Source: Streptococcus australis (lineage in GTDB: Bacteria > Bacillota > Bacilli > Lactobacillales > Streptococcaceae). Taken from it: a stretch of 64,000 bases of DNA. The stretch covers positions 274,731 through 338,730 of the forward strand of contig NZ_JADNGY010000001.1 of assembly GCF_015553625.1 (NCBI RefSeq), written 5' to 3'. The notes under the pieces are model-generated. The model did not search any database. It was given only the letters and a program-made list of their open reading frames with translations, and was not told the origin of the DNA. Both the position numbers and the translations under genes were made by a program. Positions 16,211-24,546 of the stretch are shown piece by piece (position 1 is the first letter of the stretch; every line of letters begins with the position of its first letter).

Positions 16211-18466
16211 ATGACGATTAATCAATTACTGCAGAAACTGGATACATCAAGCCCTATTCTCCAAGCGACCTTTGGTCTGGAGAGGGAAAATCTGCGAGTG
16301 ACAACTGATGGACACTTAGCTCAAACTGCTCATCCGAGTCAGCTTGGTTCCCGCAATTTCCACCCGACCATCCAAACAGACTTCAGCGAACAACAACTGG
16401 AACTAATTACACCTATTGCTCACTCTACTAAGGAAGCGCGGCGCTTACTGGGAGCTATCAGCGATGTGGCAGGCCGCTCAATTGACCAGAGTGAATGCCT
16501 GTGGCCTCTGTCCATGCCACCGCAGCTGACTGAAGAAGATATTATCATCGCCCGTCTGGAAAACGAATACGAACGCCACTACCGAGAGGGTTTAGCGAAA
16601 AAATATGGCAAAAAACTACAGGCCATCTCTGGCATCCACTACAACATGGAGCTAGGGAAAGATCTGGTCGCTGCTCTCTTTCAAGTCAGCTCCTATCATT
16701 TACTCAAGGACTTTAAAAATGACCTCTATCTCAAACTGGCTCGAAACTTTCTGCGTTTCCGATGGCTCTTAACCTATCTCTACGGTGCTGCTCCTCTGGC
16801 AGAAGCCGGCTTCTACAGTCAGGAATACCCGCAGCCTATCCGCTCTTTTCGCAACAGCGACTATGGCTATGTCAATGACGAGAATATTCAGGTGTCCTAC
16901 ACTTCTTTGGAGCAATATGTAACCGATATTGACAACTACGTTCAGTCTGGCGAGCTCAGTGCTGAAAAAGAATTTTACTCAGCCGTTCGCTTCCGTGGAC
17001 AGAAGCACAATCGCGCCTATCTGGAGCAGGGTATCACCTATCTGGAATTCCGCTGCTTCGATCTCAATCCTTTTGACCATTTGGGCATTAGCCAAGAGAC
17101 CTTAGATACTGTCCATCTCTTTTTACTGGGCCTGCTCTGGCTAGATGATGTAGAAAATGTTGATGCAGTATTAAAAGATGCTCATGATTTGAACCAGAAA
17201 ATTGCTTGTAGCCACCCGCTGACTGCCCTGCCAGATGAGGCAGACAGCTCAGCCATTCTCCAAGCCATGGAAGAGCTCATCCAGCATTTTGAACTGCCAA
17301 CTTACTATCAAACTTTGCTGGACCAGATGAGAGAGGCTCTCTTACATCCTCAGCTGACACTGTCAGGACAGCTCCTGCCCCATATCCAGCAAGATTCCTT
17401 AACAGCTTTTGGTCTAGAAAAAGCAGAAGAATACCACCGCTATGCCTGGACTGCTCCTTATGCCCTCAAAGGCTACGAAAATATGGAACTGTCCACCCAG
17501 ATGCTACTCTTTGATGCTATTCAAAAGGGGCTAAATGTCGAAATTTTAGATGAAAAGGACCAATTTCTCAAGCTTTGGCATGGTAGTCATGTAGAATATG
17601 TCAAGAACGGCAATATGACCTCCAAGGATAACTATGTCATCCCTTTGGCCATGGCCAATAAAACAGTCACCAAAAAGATTTTGGCAGCAGCTGACTTTCC
17701 CGTTCCGGCTGGAGCAGAATTTTCTTCTCTAGAAGAGGGACTGGCCTACTACCCTTTGATTAAGAACCGAGAAATTGTTGTCAAACCCAAGTCAACTAAC
17801 TTCGGACTGGGCATCTCTATCTTCCAAGAGCCAGCTAGCCTGGAAGCTTATCACAAGGCTCTGGAGATTGCTTTTTCAGAAGATGTCGCCGTCTTAGTGG
17901 AGGAATTTATCGCTGGAACGGAGTACCGCTTCTTTGTCTTAGACGGACAATGCCAAGCAGTCCTCTTGCGAGTGGCGGCCAATGTCGTCGGAGACGGTCA
18001 GCATACCGTGAGAGAATTGATTGCCATCAAAAATGACAATCCTCTGCGGGGCCGAGATCATCGTTCACCGCTTGAAATCATTGAACTGGGGGACATTGAA
18101 CTGCTCATGCTGGACCAGCAAGGCTATGGACCAGATGATATCCTGCCTGCTGGAGTCAAGGTTGACTTGCGGCGCAATTCCAACATTTCTACTGGCGGAG
18201 ACTCGATTGATGTCACAGACAGCATGCACCCATCTTATAAGGAACTCGCTGCGGACATGGCAAAGGCTATGGGAGCCTGGGCCTGTGGCGTTGATCTCAT
18301 CATCCCTGACAGCTCTGCTATTTCCACAAAGGAAAATCCCAACTGTACCTGCATCGAGCTCAACTTCAATCCTTCTATGTATATGCACACCTATTGTGCT
18401 GAGGGGCCGGGACAAAGCATTACTCCGAAAATACTAGCTAAACTTTTCCCAGAAATGGACCTATAA
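16211..18466 (+). CDS. gshF: bifunctional glutamate-cysteine ligase/glutathione synthetase
   Basis: A 751-aa fusion enzyme that makes glutathione in two steps. Residues about 1-480 are the gamma-glutamylcysteine ligase part (FGLERENLRVT, HPTIQTDFSEQQLELITP, SGIHYNMELG, LEFRCFDLNPFD). Residues about 490-751 are an ATP-grasp glutathione synthetase (VVKPKSTNFGLGISIF, VLVEEFIAGTEYRFFVLD, NISTGGDSIDVTD, CIELNFNPSMYMHTYC). The length matches the streptococcal GshF type. It is monocistronic, transcribed against purA, and ends in a strong terminator. Confidence 0.96.
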   Translation: MTINQLLQKLDTSSPILQATFGLERENLRVTTDGHLAQTAHPSQLGSRNFHPTIQTDFSEQQLELITPIAHSTKEARRLLGAISDVAGRSIDQSECLWPLSMPPQLTEEDIIIARLENEYERHYREGLAKKYGKKLQAISGIHYNMELGKDLVAALFQVSSYHLLKDFKNDLYLKLARNFLRFRWLLTYLYGAAPLAEAGFYSQEYPQPIRSFRNSDYGYVNDENIQVSYTSLEQYVTDIDNYVQSGELSAEKEFYSAVRFRGQKHNRAYLEQGITYLEFRCFDLNPFDHLGISQETLDTVHLFLLGLLWLDDVENVDAVLKDAHDLNQKIACSHPLTALPDEADSSAILQAMEELIQHFELPTYYQTLLDQMREALLHPQLTLSGQLLPHIQQDSLTAFGLEKAEEYHRYAWTAPYALKGYENMELSTQMLLFDAIQKGLNVEILDEKDQFLKLWHGSHVEYVKNGNMTSKDNYVIPLAMANKTVTKKILAAADFPVPAGAEFSSLEEGLAYYPLIKNREIVVKPKSTNFGLGISIFQEPASLEAYHKALEIAFSEDVAVLVEEFIAGTEYRFFVLDGQCQAVLLRVAANVVGDGQHTVRELIAIKNDNPLRGRDHRSPLEIIELGDIELLMLDQQGYGPDDILPAGVKVDLRRNSNISTGGDSIDVTDSMHPSYKELAADMAKAMGAWACGVDLIIPDSSAISTKENPNCTCIELNFNPSMYMHTYCAEGPGQSITPKILAKLFPEMDL

Positions 18467-18472
18467 AGTAAG

Positions 18473-18503
18473 AAAACGCAGAAGATGTCTCTGCGTTTTT
18501 GTT
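18473..18503 (+). terminator. gshF terminator
   Basis: AAAACGCAGA / TCTGCGTTTT with a 7-nt loop and a T-run, 7 nt after the gshF stop. Confidence 0.88.
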
Positions 18504-18566
18504 TTGTAACCGAGGTAGAGTTTTAGATGATAACCTAAAAAGATTAAGCATGGTCCTCCTACAAGT

Positions 18567-18847
18567 TTAAAATAGCAAGTCATTTGCTGTAAAATCATCC
18601 TCTAACAAGCAAATTTCAAACCTCTCCTGCATATAGCAGAGGAAATCTTCCCTTTTTCCTAAAAAGAATCATAGGTCGCGAATACAAGGCTAGTATCATC
18701 TGAACAAGTTCCAGCCAGTTACTGTTGGCTTCCATAGCCCACCATCTCAACCGCTTTAAAACTGCCTCGGGTTAAAAATTCATACGGAACCCCTAATGCA
18801 TCAGCTACCGCCAAACCATAGACTGCCGTTTTCAAAGATTGGTTCAT
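18567..18847 (-). pseudogene. ADP-ribosylglycohydrolase (DraG family) remnant
   Basis: From ATG 18847 (good site AAAGGAGGCTAGC) the frame reads [20 protein letters not shown] and RGSFKAVEMVGYGSQQ, then an in-frame TAA. The same frame continues with AGTCSDDTSLVFATYDSF, matching the conserved GTWSDDTS metal-binding region of the family, then a TAG. A frameshifted piece reads MQERFEICLLEDDFTANDLLF before another stop. The remaining two thirds of the gene is absent. It carries two stops, one frameshift and a deletion, so the gene is dead. The promoter side is shared with hslO, divergently. Confidence 0.85.
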
Positions 18848-18905
18848 GCTAGCCTCCTTTGTTTTATTATACTATTTTTGGTCTTAAAATTCTTCCTAAT
18901 CCCCA

Positions 18906-18935
18906 AAAACAAGCGCAGGCCCGCGCTTGTTTTTC
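18906..18935. terminator. GC-rich hairpin with T-run upstream of hslO
   Basis: ACAAGCGC / GCGCTTGT with a 6-nt loop, flanked by A5 and T5. Lying between the dead DraG gene and hslO, it can insulate hslO from upstream transcription. The hslO -10 (TAAAAT, about 18946-18951) follows directly. Confidence 0.7.
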
Positions 18936-18958
18936 TATTTTATGCTAAAATAGAAGCT

Positions 18959-19831
18959 ATGGACAAAATTATTAAAACTATCTCAGAAAGTGGCTCCTTC
19001 CGTGCCTTTGTACTAGACAGTACTGAGACCGTGCGAGCAGCCCAAGAATACCATCAAACACAAGCAAGCTCAACAGTGGCCCTCGGCCGGACCATCATCG
19101 CTAGTCAAATTCTGGCAGCCAACGAAAAGGGAAACACCAAGATAACGGTGAAAATCCTTGGTACTAGCTCACTGGGTGCTATTATCACTGTGGCAGATAC
19201 TCAAGGAAACGTCAAAGGCTACGTGCAAAATCCCGGTGTGGATATCAAGAAAACAGCGACCGGTGAAGTTGTGGTCGGACCATTTGTCGGAAATGGGGAA
19301 TTCTTAGTGATTACCGACTATGGCACAGGCAATCCTTACCACTCCATGACGCCCCTGGTCACTGGAGAAATCGGTGAAGACCTGGCTTATTACTTGACTG
19401 AAAGCCAACAAACCCCATCTGCGGTTGGACTCAATGTCCTACTTGATGAAGAAGACAAGGTCAAGGTTGCGGGTGGTTTCTTGGTACAGGTCTTGCCAAA
19501 TGCCAAGGAAGAAGAAATTGCCCGCTTCGAAAAACGGATCCAAGAAATGCCAGCCATTTCTACTCTTTTAGCCTCTGACGACCATATTGAAGCCCTTCTT
19601 GCTGCCATCTATGGCGAAGAGCCATACAAACGTCTCTCTGAAGAAGAACTTCGTTTCCAATGCGACTGTAGCAAGGAACGCTTCATGGATGCCCTGGCTA
19701 GCTTGCCAGTCAAAGACCTTCAAGAAATGAAGGACGAAGACCAGGGAGCAGAAATTGTTTGCCAATTCTGTCAGACAGCTTATCACTTTGATGAAAACGA
19801 CTTGGAGGAACTCATTCGTGACAAATCTTAA
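18959..19831 (+). CDS. hslO: Hsp33 redox-regulated molecular chaperone
   Basis: 290 aa. Hsp33 is activated by oxidation, when zinc is released from four C-terminal cysteines. Those are visible as [10 protein letters not shown] and [13 protein letters not shown]. The body contains the family sequences [16 protein letters not shown] and [18 protein letters not shown] longer frame exists upstream, but the ATG at 18959 begins the conserved [14 protein letters not shown]. It overlaps dusB by 14 nt, a common streptococcal pair. Confidence 0.95.
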   Translation: MDKIIKTISESGSFRAFVLDSTETVRAAQEYHQTQASSTVALGRTIIASQILAANEKGNTKITVKILGTSSLGAIITVADTQGNVKGYVQNPGVDIKKTATGEVVVGPFVGNGEFLVITDYGTGNPYHSMTPLVTGEIGEDLAYYLTESQQTPSAVGLNVLLDEEDKVKVAGGFLVQVLPNAKEEEIARFEKRIQEMPAISTLLASDDHIEALLAAIYGEEPYKRLSEEELRFQCDCSKERFMDALASLPVKDLQEMKDEDQGAEIVCQFCQTAYHFDENDLEELIRDKS

Positions 19832-20795
19832 TACACCTTTTATGATTGGGAACGTCGAGATCCCAAACCGGACGGTCCTAGCCCCCATGGCTGGAGTGAC
19901 CAATTCAGCTTTCCGGACCATTGCCAAAGAACTCGGAGCAGGGCTTGTGGTCATGGAAATGGTCTCTGACAAAGGAATCCAATACAACAACGAAAAGACC
20001 CTGCATATGCTCCATATCGATGAGGGAGAAAATCCTGTATCGATCCAACTTTTCGGGAGCGACGAAGATAGCTTGGCACGCGCAGCTGAATTTATCCAAG
20101 AAAATACCAAGACCGATATCGTCGATATCAACATGGGCTGCCCAGTGAATAAAATCGTGAAAAACGAGGCGGGTGCTATGTGGCTCAAGGATCCTGATAA
20201 GATTTACTCCATTATCAACAAGGTTCAATCCGTCCTTGATATCCCTCTCACTGTTAAAATGCGGACAGGTTGGTCGGACCCTTCTCTAGCAGTGGAGAAT
20301 GCCCTCGCTGCTGAAGCTGCAGGTGTCTCTGCCCTTGCCATGCATGGACGGACTCGGGAACAAATGTATACGGGGCACGCTGACCTCGAGACCCTTCACA
20401 AGGTTGCGCAAGCTCTGACCAAGATTCCATTTATTGCAAACGGAGACATCCGTACGGTTCAAGACGCGAAGCAACGGATCGAAGAAGTCGGTGCCGATGC
20501 TGTTATGATTGGCCGTGCCGCTATGGGGAATCCTTATCTCTTCAACCAAATCAATCACTACTTTGAAACAGGAGAAATCCTGCCTGATTTGACCTTCGAA
20601 GACAAGATGAAGATTGCTTATGAGCACTTGAAGCGCTTGATCAATCTCAAGGGTGAGCACATTGCCGTTCGTGAATTCCGTGGACTTGCCCCTCACTACC
20701 TCCGTGGAACATCTGGCGCAGCCAAACTCCGCGGAGCCATCTCGCAAGCTAGCACTCTGGCTGAGATTGAAGAACTTTTACAATTAAAAGCATAA
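19818..20795 (+). CDS. dusB: tRNA-dihydrouridine synthase
   Basis: A 325-aa flavin enzyme that reduces uridines in the tRNA D-loop. N-terminal [36 protein letters not shown] with the catalytic Cys, [21 protein letters not shown] and [14 protein letters not shown] (FMN phosphate site) are all present. The longest frame starts upstream inside hslO. The GTG at 19818 has GGAGGA 8 nt upstream and gives the family N-terminus, so I chose it. Translation is coupled to hslO by the 14-nt overlap. Confidence 0.94.
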   Translation: MTNLNTPFMIGNVEIPNRTVLAPMAGVTNSAFRTIAKELGAGLVVMEMVSDKGIQYNNEKTLHMLHIDEGENPVSIQLFGSDEDSLARAAEFIQENTKTDIVDINMGCPVNKIVKNEAGAMWLKDPDKIYSIINKVQSVLDIPLTVKMRTGWSDPSLAVENALAAEAAGVSALAMHGRTREQMYTGHADLETLHKVAQALTKIPFIANGDIRTVQDAKQRIEEVGADAVMIGRAAMGNPYLFNQINHYFETGEILPDLTFEDKMKIAYEHLKRLINLKGEHIAVREFRGLAPHYLRGTSGAAKLRGAISQASTLAEIEELLQLKA

Positions 20796-20818
20796 GAAGC
20801 ATAAAAATAGGACCTTAT

Positions 20819-20935
20819 ATGAACTACACCCCCAAAGTTAGACTCAAAAAATCTAGCTTTGGGGGTGTTTTTATTATGAAATTGACAGATAAGAATAAGG
20901 TTCAGATCTATGCACTTAGAAAACATAGAAAAACT
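20819..20935 (+). mobile_element. left-end remnant of an IS3-family (IS150 group) element
   Basis: ACACCCCCAAAGTTAGAC is the typical terminal inverted repeat of IS150-group elements. It is followed, as in those elements, by its own inverted copy (TCTAGCTTTGGGGGTG), forming a terminator-like hairpin, and then by the start of a transposase OrfA: MKLTDKNKVQIYALRK. Similarity is lost after about residue 18, and the frame runs on as unrelated sequence with one hydrophobic stretch to 21085. No OrfB or right end is seen. The hairpin may now serve as the dusB terminator. Confidence 0.6.
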
Positions 20936-21158
20936 TCCAATGATCATCACAACTATTTCATTGAAAATGGCCAAGGCAATCTGCAGTTTCCGGTCTTAAA
21001 CCTCCTCGTTTGGCTCAAAACTATCATTTGTTTAACAATTCTTGTCTATGTATTAGTAGAATATATGCGGTATTTAAGGAACTAATCAACCCCTAGCGTT
21101 CACAAGTGCCAGATGGGTTCTACCGATAACGTATACAATCAATTTGTTCTGCTTTCTC

Positions 21159-21698
21159 CTACTGATCTTCATGTTCGGATAAAAAACAATAAGTCATAGT
21201 CCCAAAGATGGCTCCAATACTAAGACCAAAGACCAGTAAGGGGATCATTATCTCTGTTTGGATGATTTTTCCCAGGAATGTTGAAAAGGGCATCTGCTGA
21301 ACGAAGAGTTTATGAAAGAGTAGCAGGGCAAATAAGCCAATCTCAATAATTATAAATACCAACCAACTACGAACTTTTATTTGGTGTTTGCTGTAGGTTT
21401 TGTAGATGATTTCTGATTTATCATCCTTTTCAAGATGAAGCTCTTTGACAGCTCTTTGGGCTTTTATACTCATGAACAAAATGAGTCCAAAATAGAGGTA
21501 GGGAATAACCGATCGAACAATTTCTATAAAGCGTCCGAACAAAATATAGAACAGGAAGAGAAAGAAGGAAGAGTAAAAGATTTGGACCATGGAACGGGCG
21601 CAAGCCTTATAGATAACCTCTTGTCGGCATTCATCAAAGGGACCTTGGATATGAAAGAAATTTCGAAGTAAGCGAGTTGTTAAGTCTTCTTTTTGCAT
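21159..21698 (-). CDS. DUF3278-type membrane protein
   Basis: A 179-aa integral membrane protein with four hydrophobic segments (about 33-52, 60-78, 112-132, 145-168). The N-terminus LTTRLLRNFFHIQGPFDE resembles that of the 22062-22604 product (LIKRTYGISGPLDEHKR), so the two are paralogues; this start is the hallmark of streptococcal DUF3278 proteins. It is the last gene of a four-gene set led by an XRE regulator. Function is unknown; such sets have been suspected in stress or immunity-type membrane functions, which is not shown here. Confidence 0.78.
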   Translation of the reverse strand: MQKEDLTTRLLRNFFHIQGPFDECRQEVIYKACARSMVQIFYSSFFLFLFYILFGRFIEIVRSVIPYLYFGLILFMSIKAQRAVKELHLEKDDKSEIIYKTYSKHQIKVRSWLVFIIIEIGLFALLLFHKLFVQQMPFSTFLGKIIQTEIMIPLLVFGLSIGAIFGTMTYCFLSEHEDQ

Positions 21699-21724
21699 GG
21701 ATAATTTCTCCTAAATGAATGAAG

Positions 21725-22051
21725 TTACTTTGTTTCTTTTACGAATTGATAGAGATAATAAAGATAAGTGATAGAAGAAAGGGTAGCGATAGTGAATAGT
21801 AAATAATATTTCCAATCACTTAAAATAACCGTCAGTTGTGGCAAGGATATAATCATAAAGCATAGTGCTAAGTTGAGTATGCGCGTTTTTTGGGAGTCGA
21901 TCTTTAGATAAGTCAGTCCTTTGTTGAGTGCTGGGATAAAGACTAGAACGAGGATTATATCGTAGATGGGCAAGTTTCCTGAAATGATGATGAAAGTGAG
22001 TAGGGAAGCAAACAAAAGATGATAGGTAAGCAGGGTTACTAATGATTTCAT
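21725..22051 (-). CDS. small membrane protein of the XRE/DUF3278 operon
   Basis: 108 aa with about four hydrophobic segments and a charged C-terminus (QFVKETK). The ATG at 22051 has AGGAGGT upstream. It lies 10 nt after the preceding gene and 26 nt before the next. I do not recognise a family beyond the operon context. Confidence 0.72.
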   Translation of the reverse strand: MKSLVTLLTYHLLFASLLTFIIISGNLPIYDIILVLVFIPALNKGLTYLKIDSQKTRILNLALCFMIISLPQLTVILSDWKYYLLFTIATLSSITYLYYLYQFVKETK

Positions 22052-22061
22052 AAGTTACCTC

Positions 22062-22604
22062 CTAATAGTCGTCTTGATCTTCCTTGGCTTTTCGAATGCG
22101 AAATGAGACACTAATTTGCATCACCAAGCCGAAAAAGAAGGCTGCGAAAAGGATTGATATAAAATGACCTAGATTGAAAAGAGAGGTAAGATAGTTTTTG
22201 CTATTATCCGTTAAGACATTGAGAAGAGGTATTCCAAAGAACATGAAAACTCCATAGAGCAGACCAGCTTTGATGCCAGGATAGCGTAACTGTTTGCTTT
22301 CTTTTTGGCTCAACATTTCGGGATCAATGGCTGTGATGCCCGTTTTCTTGGTTTGGGAGACCACATAGAAAGCAGACAGCATCGCAATGCAAAACACCAC
22401 AAGAGGATAGCCAATAGCGACAATTTGAGGATATTTATAAGCAAGGACAAAGGGAATGAGATTGCCAAATATCATCAGGTAAAAGAGGACCATAAAGACT
22501 TTATTTCCAATGCGATCTGCCTCGCGTCGTTTGTGTTCATCAAGTGGTCCAGAAATGCCATATGTACGTTTAATCAGTTTTTCAGTAAAAGTTTCTTGTT
22601 TCAT
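22062..22604 (-). CDS. DUF3278-type membrane protein
   Basis: A 180-aa integral membrane protein with four predicted membrane segments. The N-terminal ISGPLDEHKRREADRIGNK is the conserved cytoplasmic entry of the family, and the tail is charged (RIRKAKEDQDDY). It starts 17 nt after the XRE regulator gene. Paired with a second, diverged copy at 21159-21698. Biochemical role unknown. Confidence 0.8.
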   Translation of the reverse strand: MKQETFTEKLIKRTYGISGPLDEHKRREADRIGNKVFMVLFYLMIFGNLIPFVLAYKYPQIVAIGYPLVVFCIAMLSAFYVVSQTKKTGITAIDPEMLSQKESKQLRYPGIKAGLLYGVFMFFGIPLLNVLTDNSKNYLTSLFNLGHFISILFAAFFFGLVMQISVSFRIRKAKEDQDDY

Positions 22605-22621
22605 TTTCTTTTTCCTTTTTG

Positions 22622-22816
22622 TTAAAAATCATCTTCCCAAAAAAGATTGTTGAGGTCCGTTTGGAGGGTACGAGCGAGATTGAGACAGAGTTCCAGGGTC
22701 GGATTGTACTTGTCGTTTTCAATCATGTTGATAGTTTGCCTCGAGACACCGATATCCTTAGCAAGTTCGAGCTGAGACATCCCCAATTCCTTGCGAAATT
22801 CTTTCACACGGTTCAT
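22622..22816 (-). CDS. XRE-family transcriptional regulator (small Cro/CI type)
   Basis: A 64-aa protein that is just a helix-turn-helix domain: MSQLELAKDIGVSRQTINMI covers the two recognition helices, followed by ENDKYNPTLELCLNLARTL. Proteins of this size bind DNA as dimers and usually repress their own operon. A near-consensus sigma-A promoter with a TATAG-rich inverted pattern lies 40-70 nt upstream. It leads the membrane-protein operon 22604-21159. Confidence 0.9.
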   Translation of the reverse strand: MNRVKEFRKELGMSQLELAKDIGVSRQTINMIENDKYNPTLELCLNLARTLQTDLNNLFWEDDF

Positions 22817-22856
22817 GTTTCCTCCTATTAAATTAATGTCGTGTATATTTGACTAT

Positions 22857-22885
22857 AGTATAGTATTCTAAAAATTAAATGTCAA
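22857..22885 (-). promoter_or_regulatory. promoter of the XRE/DUF3278 operon
   Basis: TTGACA (22885-22880), 17-nt spacer, TATACT (22862-22857). The region ACTATACTATAGT around the -10 is a short palindromic pattern that could be the autoregulatory operator. Confidence 0.75.
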
Positions 22886-22916
22886 CTATTTTTGACGTTT
22901 TTTAATATTTCTTGCT

Positions 22917-22952
22917 AAAAAAGCCCTCAGCTACTAAAAGTAACTGAAGGCT
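22917..22952 (-). terminator. terminator of the NAD salvage operon
   Basis: AGCCTTCAG / CTGAgGGCT stem on the minus strand followed by T6, 23 nt past the Nudix gene stop. Confidence 0.8.
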
Positions 22953-22974
22953 AATAGAACAGCTCTCGCTCGAC

Positions 22975-23751
22975 CTACTCTTTCCAGCGATAGGTCTTGC
23001 GCGGTTTTTTCTTAGGCACCCGCTTAACCCCCACTTCTTCGACATAGGACCCATAGGTCACGAGGAAGTTGTTGGTCAAAATTTCCTTATCTGGATGGAT
23101 TAGGTTCACCAATTCGGTTGCTTCGTATACGGTAAAAGGCTCTTCTAAGAGATGGAGGAAAGTCGGATTCCAAGTTAAGCGCCCTTGGATCCGCTTGATG
23201 GATTCTTGCACAATCTCATAGTGGTCAAAGGCAAAATCTTCAGCTGCCAAGACACGACCATCTAGGGAACATTCCCCTTGTTTGAAGTCCACATCGAGGA
23301 AGAGAACTTCTTTGGCATCATCTCCAGCTCGGACCATATCTACCGCTTCAGCTGGCAAATAAACCAAGTGAGCAATGGTGATGACCCAGCCCCGTGGGTC
23401 CCGACCAGGAGTCGAAACTGTCATTAACTGCTCGACCTTTTGAGGGGTCAACTCTAATCCAACTTCTTCTTGAACTTCGCGGATACAAGCCTGGATAGCA
23501 TCCTCGTGCTTTTGCAAGAATCCTCCAACTAAGGCGACCCGATGCTGACAAGGGTGGGTTTTCCGGCGAATCACCAAGAGCTTCAAACGCCCCTCCACAA
23601 AGCAGTAGGCCACCATATCGGTAGTTACACTTGGATTTTCATAGGTGGGATGATCTTGCTCCTTATACCAACGGAGGAATTCTTCCTCGCTGACGACCGT
23701 CTCGTAGTATTCCTTTTCGTTCATCCCTTCCGGAATGCTGCTTGTTGCCAT
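22975..23751 (-). CDS. Nudix hydrolase, NrtR-like architecture
   Basis: 258 aa. An intact Nudix box (G-x5-E-x7-REVQEEVGL) lies at about 77-99, so catalysis is possible. The C-terminal 80 residues (WNPTFLHLLEEPFTVYEATE and following) have the winged-helix look of NrtR regulators, which bind ADP-ribose through the Nudix domain and control NAD genes. It abuts pnuC with no gap (TAG then ATG) and shares the nadR-pnuC transcript. Likely roles: ADP-ribose pyrophosphatase, NAD-pathway repressor, or both. Confidence 0.82.
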   Translation of the reverse strand: MATSSIPEGMNEKEYYETVVSEEEFLRWYKEQDHPTYENPSVTTDMVAYCFVEGRLKLLVIRRKTHPCQHRVALVGGFLQKHEDAIQACIREVQEEVGLELTPQKVEQLMTVSTPGRDPRGWVITIAHLVYLPAEAVDMVRAGDDAKEVLFLDVDFKQGECSLDGRVLAAEDFAFDHYEIVQESIKRIQGRLTWNPTFLHLLEEPFTVYEATELVNLIHPDKEILTNNFLVTYGSYVEEVGVKRVPKKKPRKTYRWKE

Positions 23752-24534
23752 CTAAATAGCCTCCTTTTTCACAGCTTTGCTCCATTGGTACCAACCAACC
23801 AAGCTATTGAGGGTGTAGACCCAATACATTCCCTGAATATGGATGCTTTCTCCCCACCAGAGGTAGATACTGAAGAGGTTGGTCGCAATCCAGAAAATCC
23901 ACTGTTCACGATAAAGACCAGTCATGAGAAGTTGACCGACTCCATTGGTCGCATCTGTCACACTATCACGGAAAGGTCGTGCGCTGTGGATGCTTTTATA
24001 AGCATAGCCCATCCCGATCCAAATCAGAGCTGTTAGAACCAAATACTTGATCCATTCCATTATGGTTAATTTCTTGGCCTCAAAGTGAGATTCTTCTGCC
24101 CCTCCTTGGTCATTGATCCGATTCGACAACCAGACATAGAGACCGATTGGTTGCATCACAAAGAAGTATAGGGTTGTCAGAACTTCTCCATAGAAGTTTT
24201 TGTTCAAGGCTAGGATGAGGTAAATCGCTGAGTTCACTGCTCCAAAGAGATAGTTACTAGCCCTACCTTCTGCTACTAGTATCACACAAACGATTCCTGT
24301 CCAGGAGGCAAAGAGCCCTAACCAATCGTGACTTGCCTCCTGATTGGTAAACTCTAGGACAAAGGGCACGCTAGACAAAGCAAGCAAATAAAGCCATTGT
24401 GTTAGAGTGCGACCTGCAAATAGGTCTTTCCAAAGGAGTTTCATAATCCCTACGAAGCCACGTTTGCCAGCTTCTCGATGGACATTTTTTAAATGCTCCC
24501 CAAATGTTTGAATTTTTTCTTGTAGTCGTTTCAT
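23752..24534 (-). CDS. pnuC: nicotinamide riboside/mononucleotide transporter PnuC
   Basis: A 260-aa membrane protein with about seven hydrophobic segments. Family markers include NYLFGAVNSAIYLILALNKN, FYGEVLTTLYFFVMQPIGLYVW and WIFWIATNLFSIYLWW. It takes up nicotinamide riboside by facilitated diffusion, which NadR then traps by phosphorylation. It sits between nadR (12-nt gap) and the Nudix gene (0-nt gap). The N-terminal 40 residues are an extra cytoplasmic stretch. Confidence 0.92.
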   Translation of the reverse strand: MKRLQEKIQTFGEHLKNVHREAGKRGFVGIMKLLWKDLFAGRTLTQWLYLLALSSVPFVLEFTNQEASHDWLGLFASWTGIVCVILVAEGRASNYLFGAVNSAIYLILALNKNFYGEVLTTLYFFVMQPIGLYVWLSNRINDQGGAEESHFEAKKLTIMEWIKYLVLTALIWIGMGYAYKSIHSARPFRDSVTDATNGVGQLLMTGLYREQWIFWIATNLFSIYLWWGESIHIQGMYWVYTLNSLVGWYQWSKAVKKEAI

Positions 24535-24546
24535 GCTGTTTCTCCT

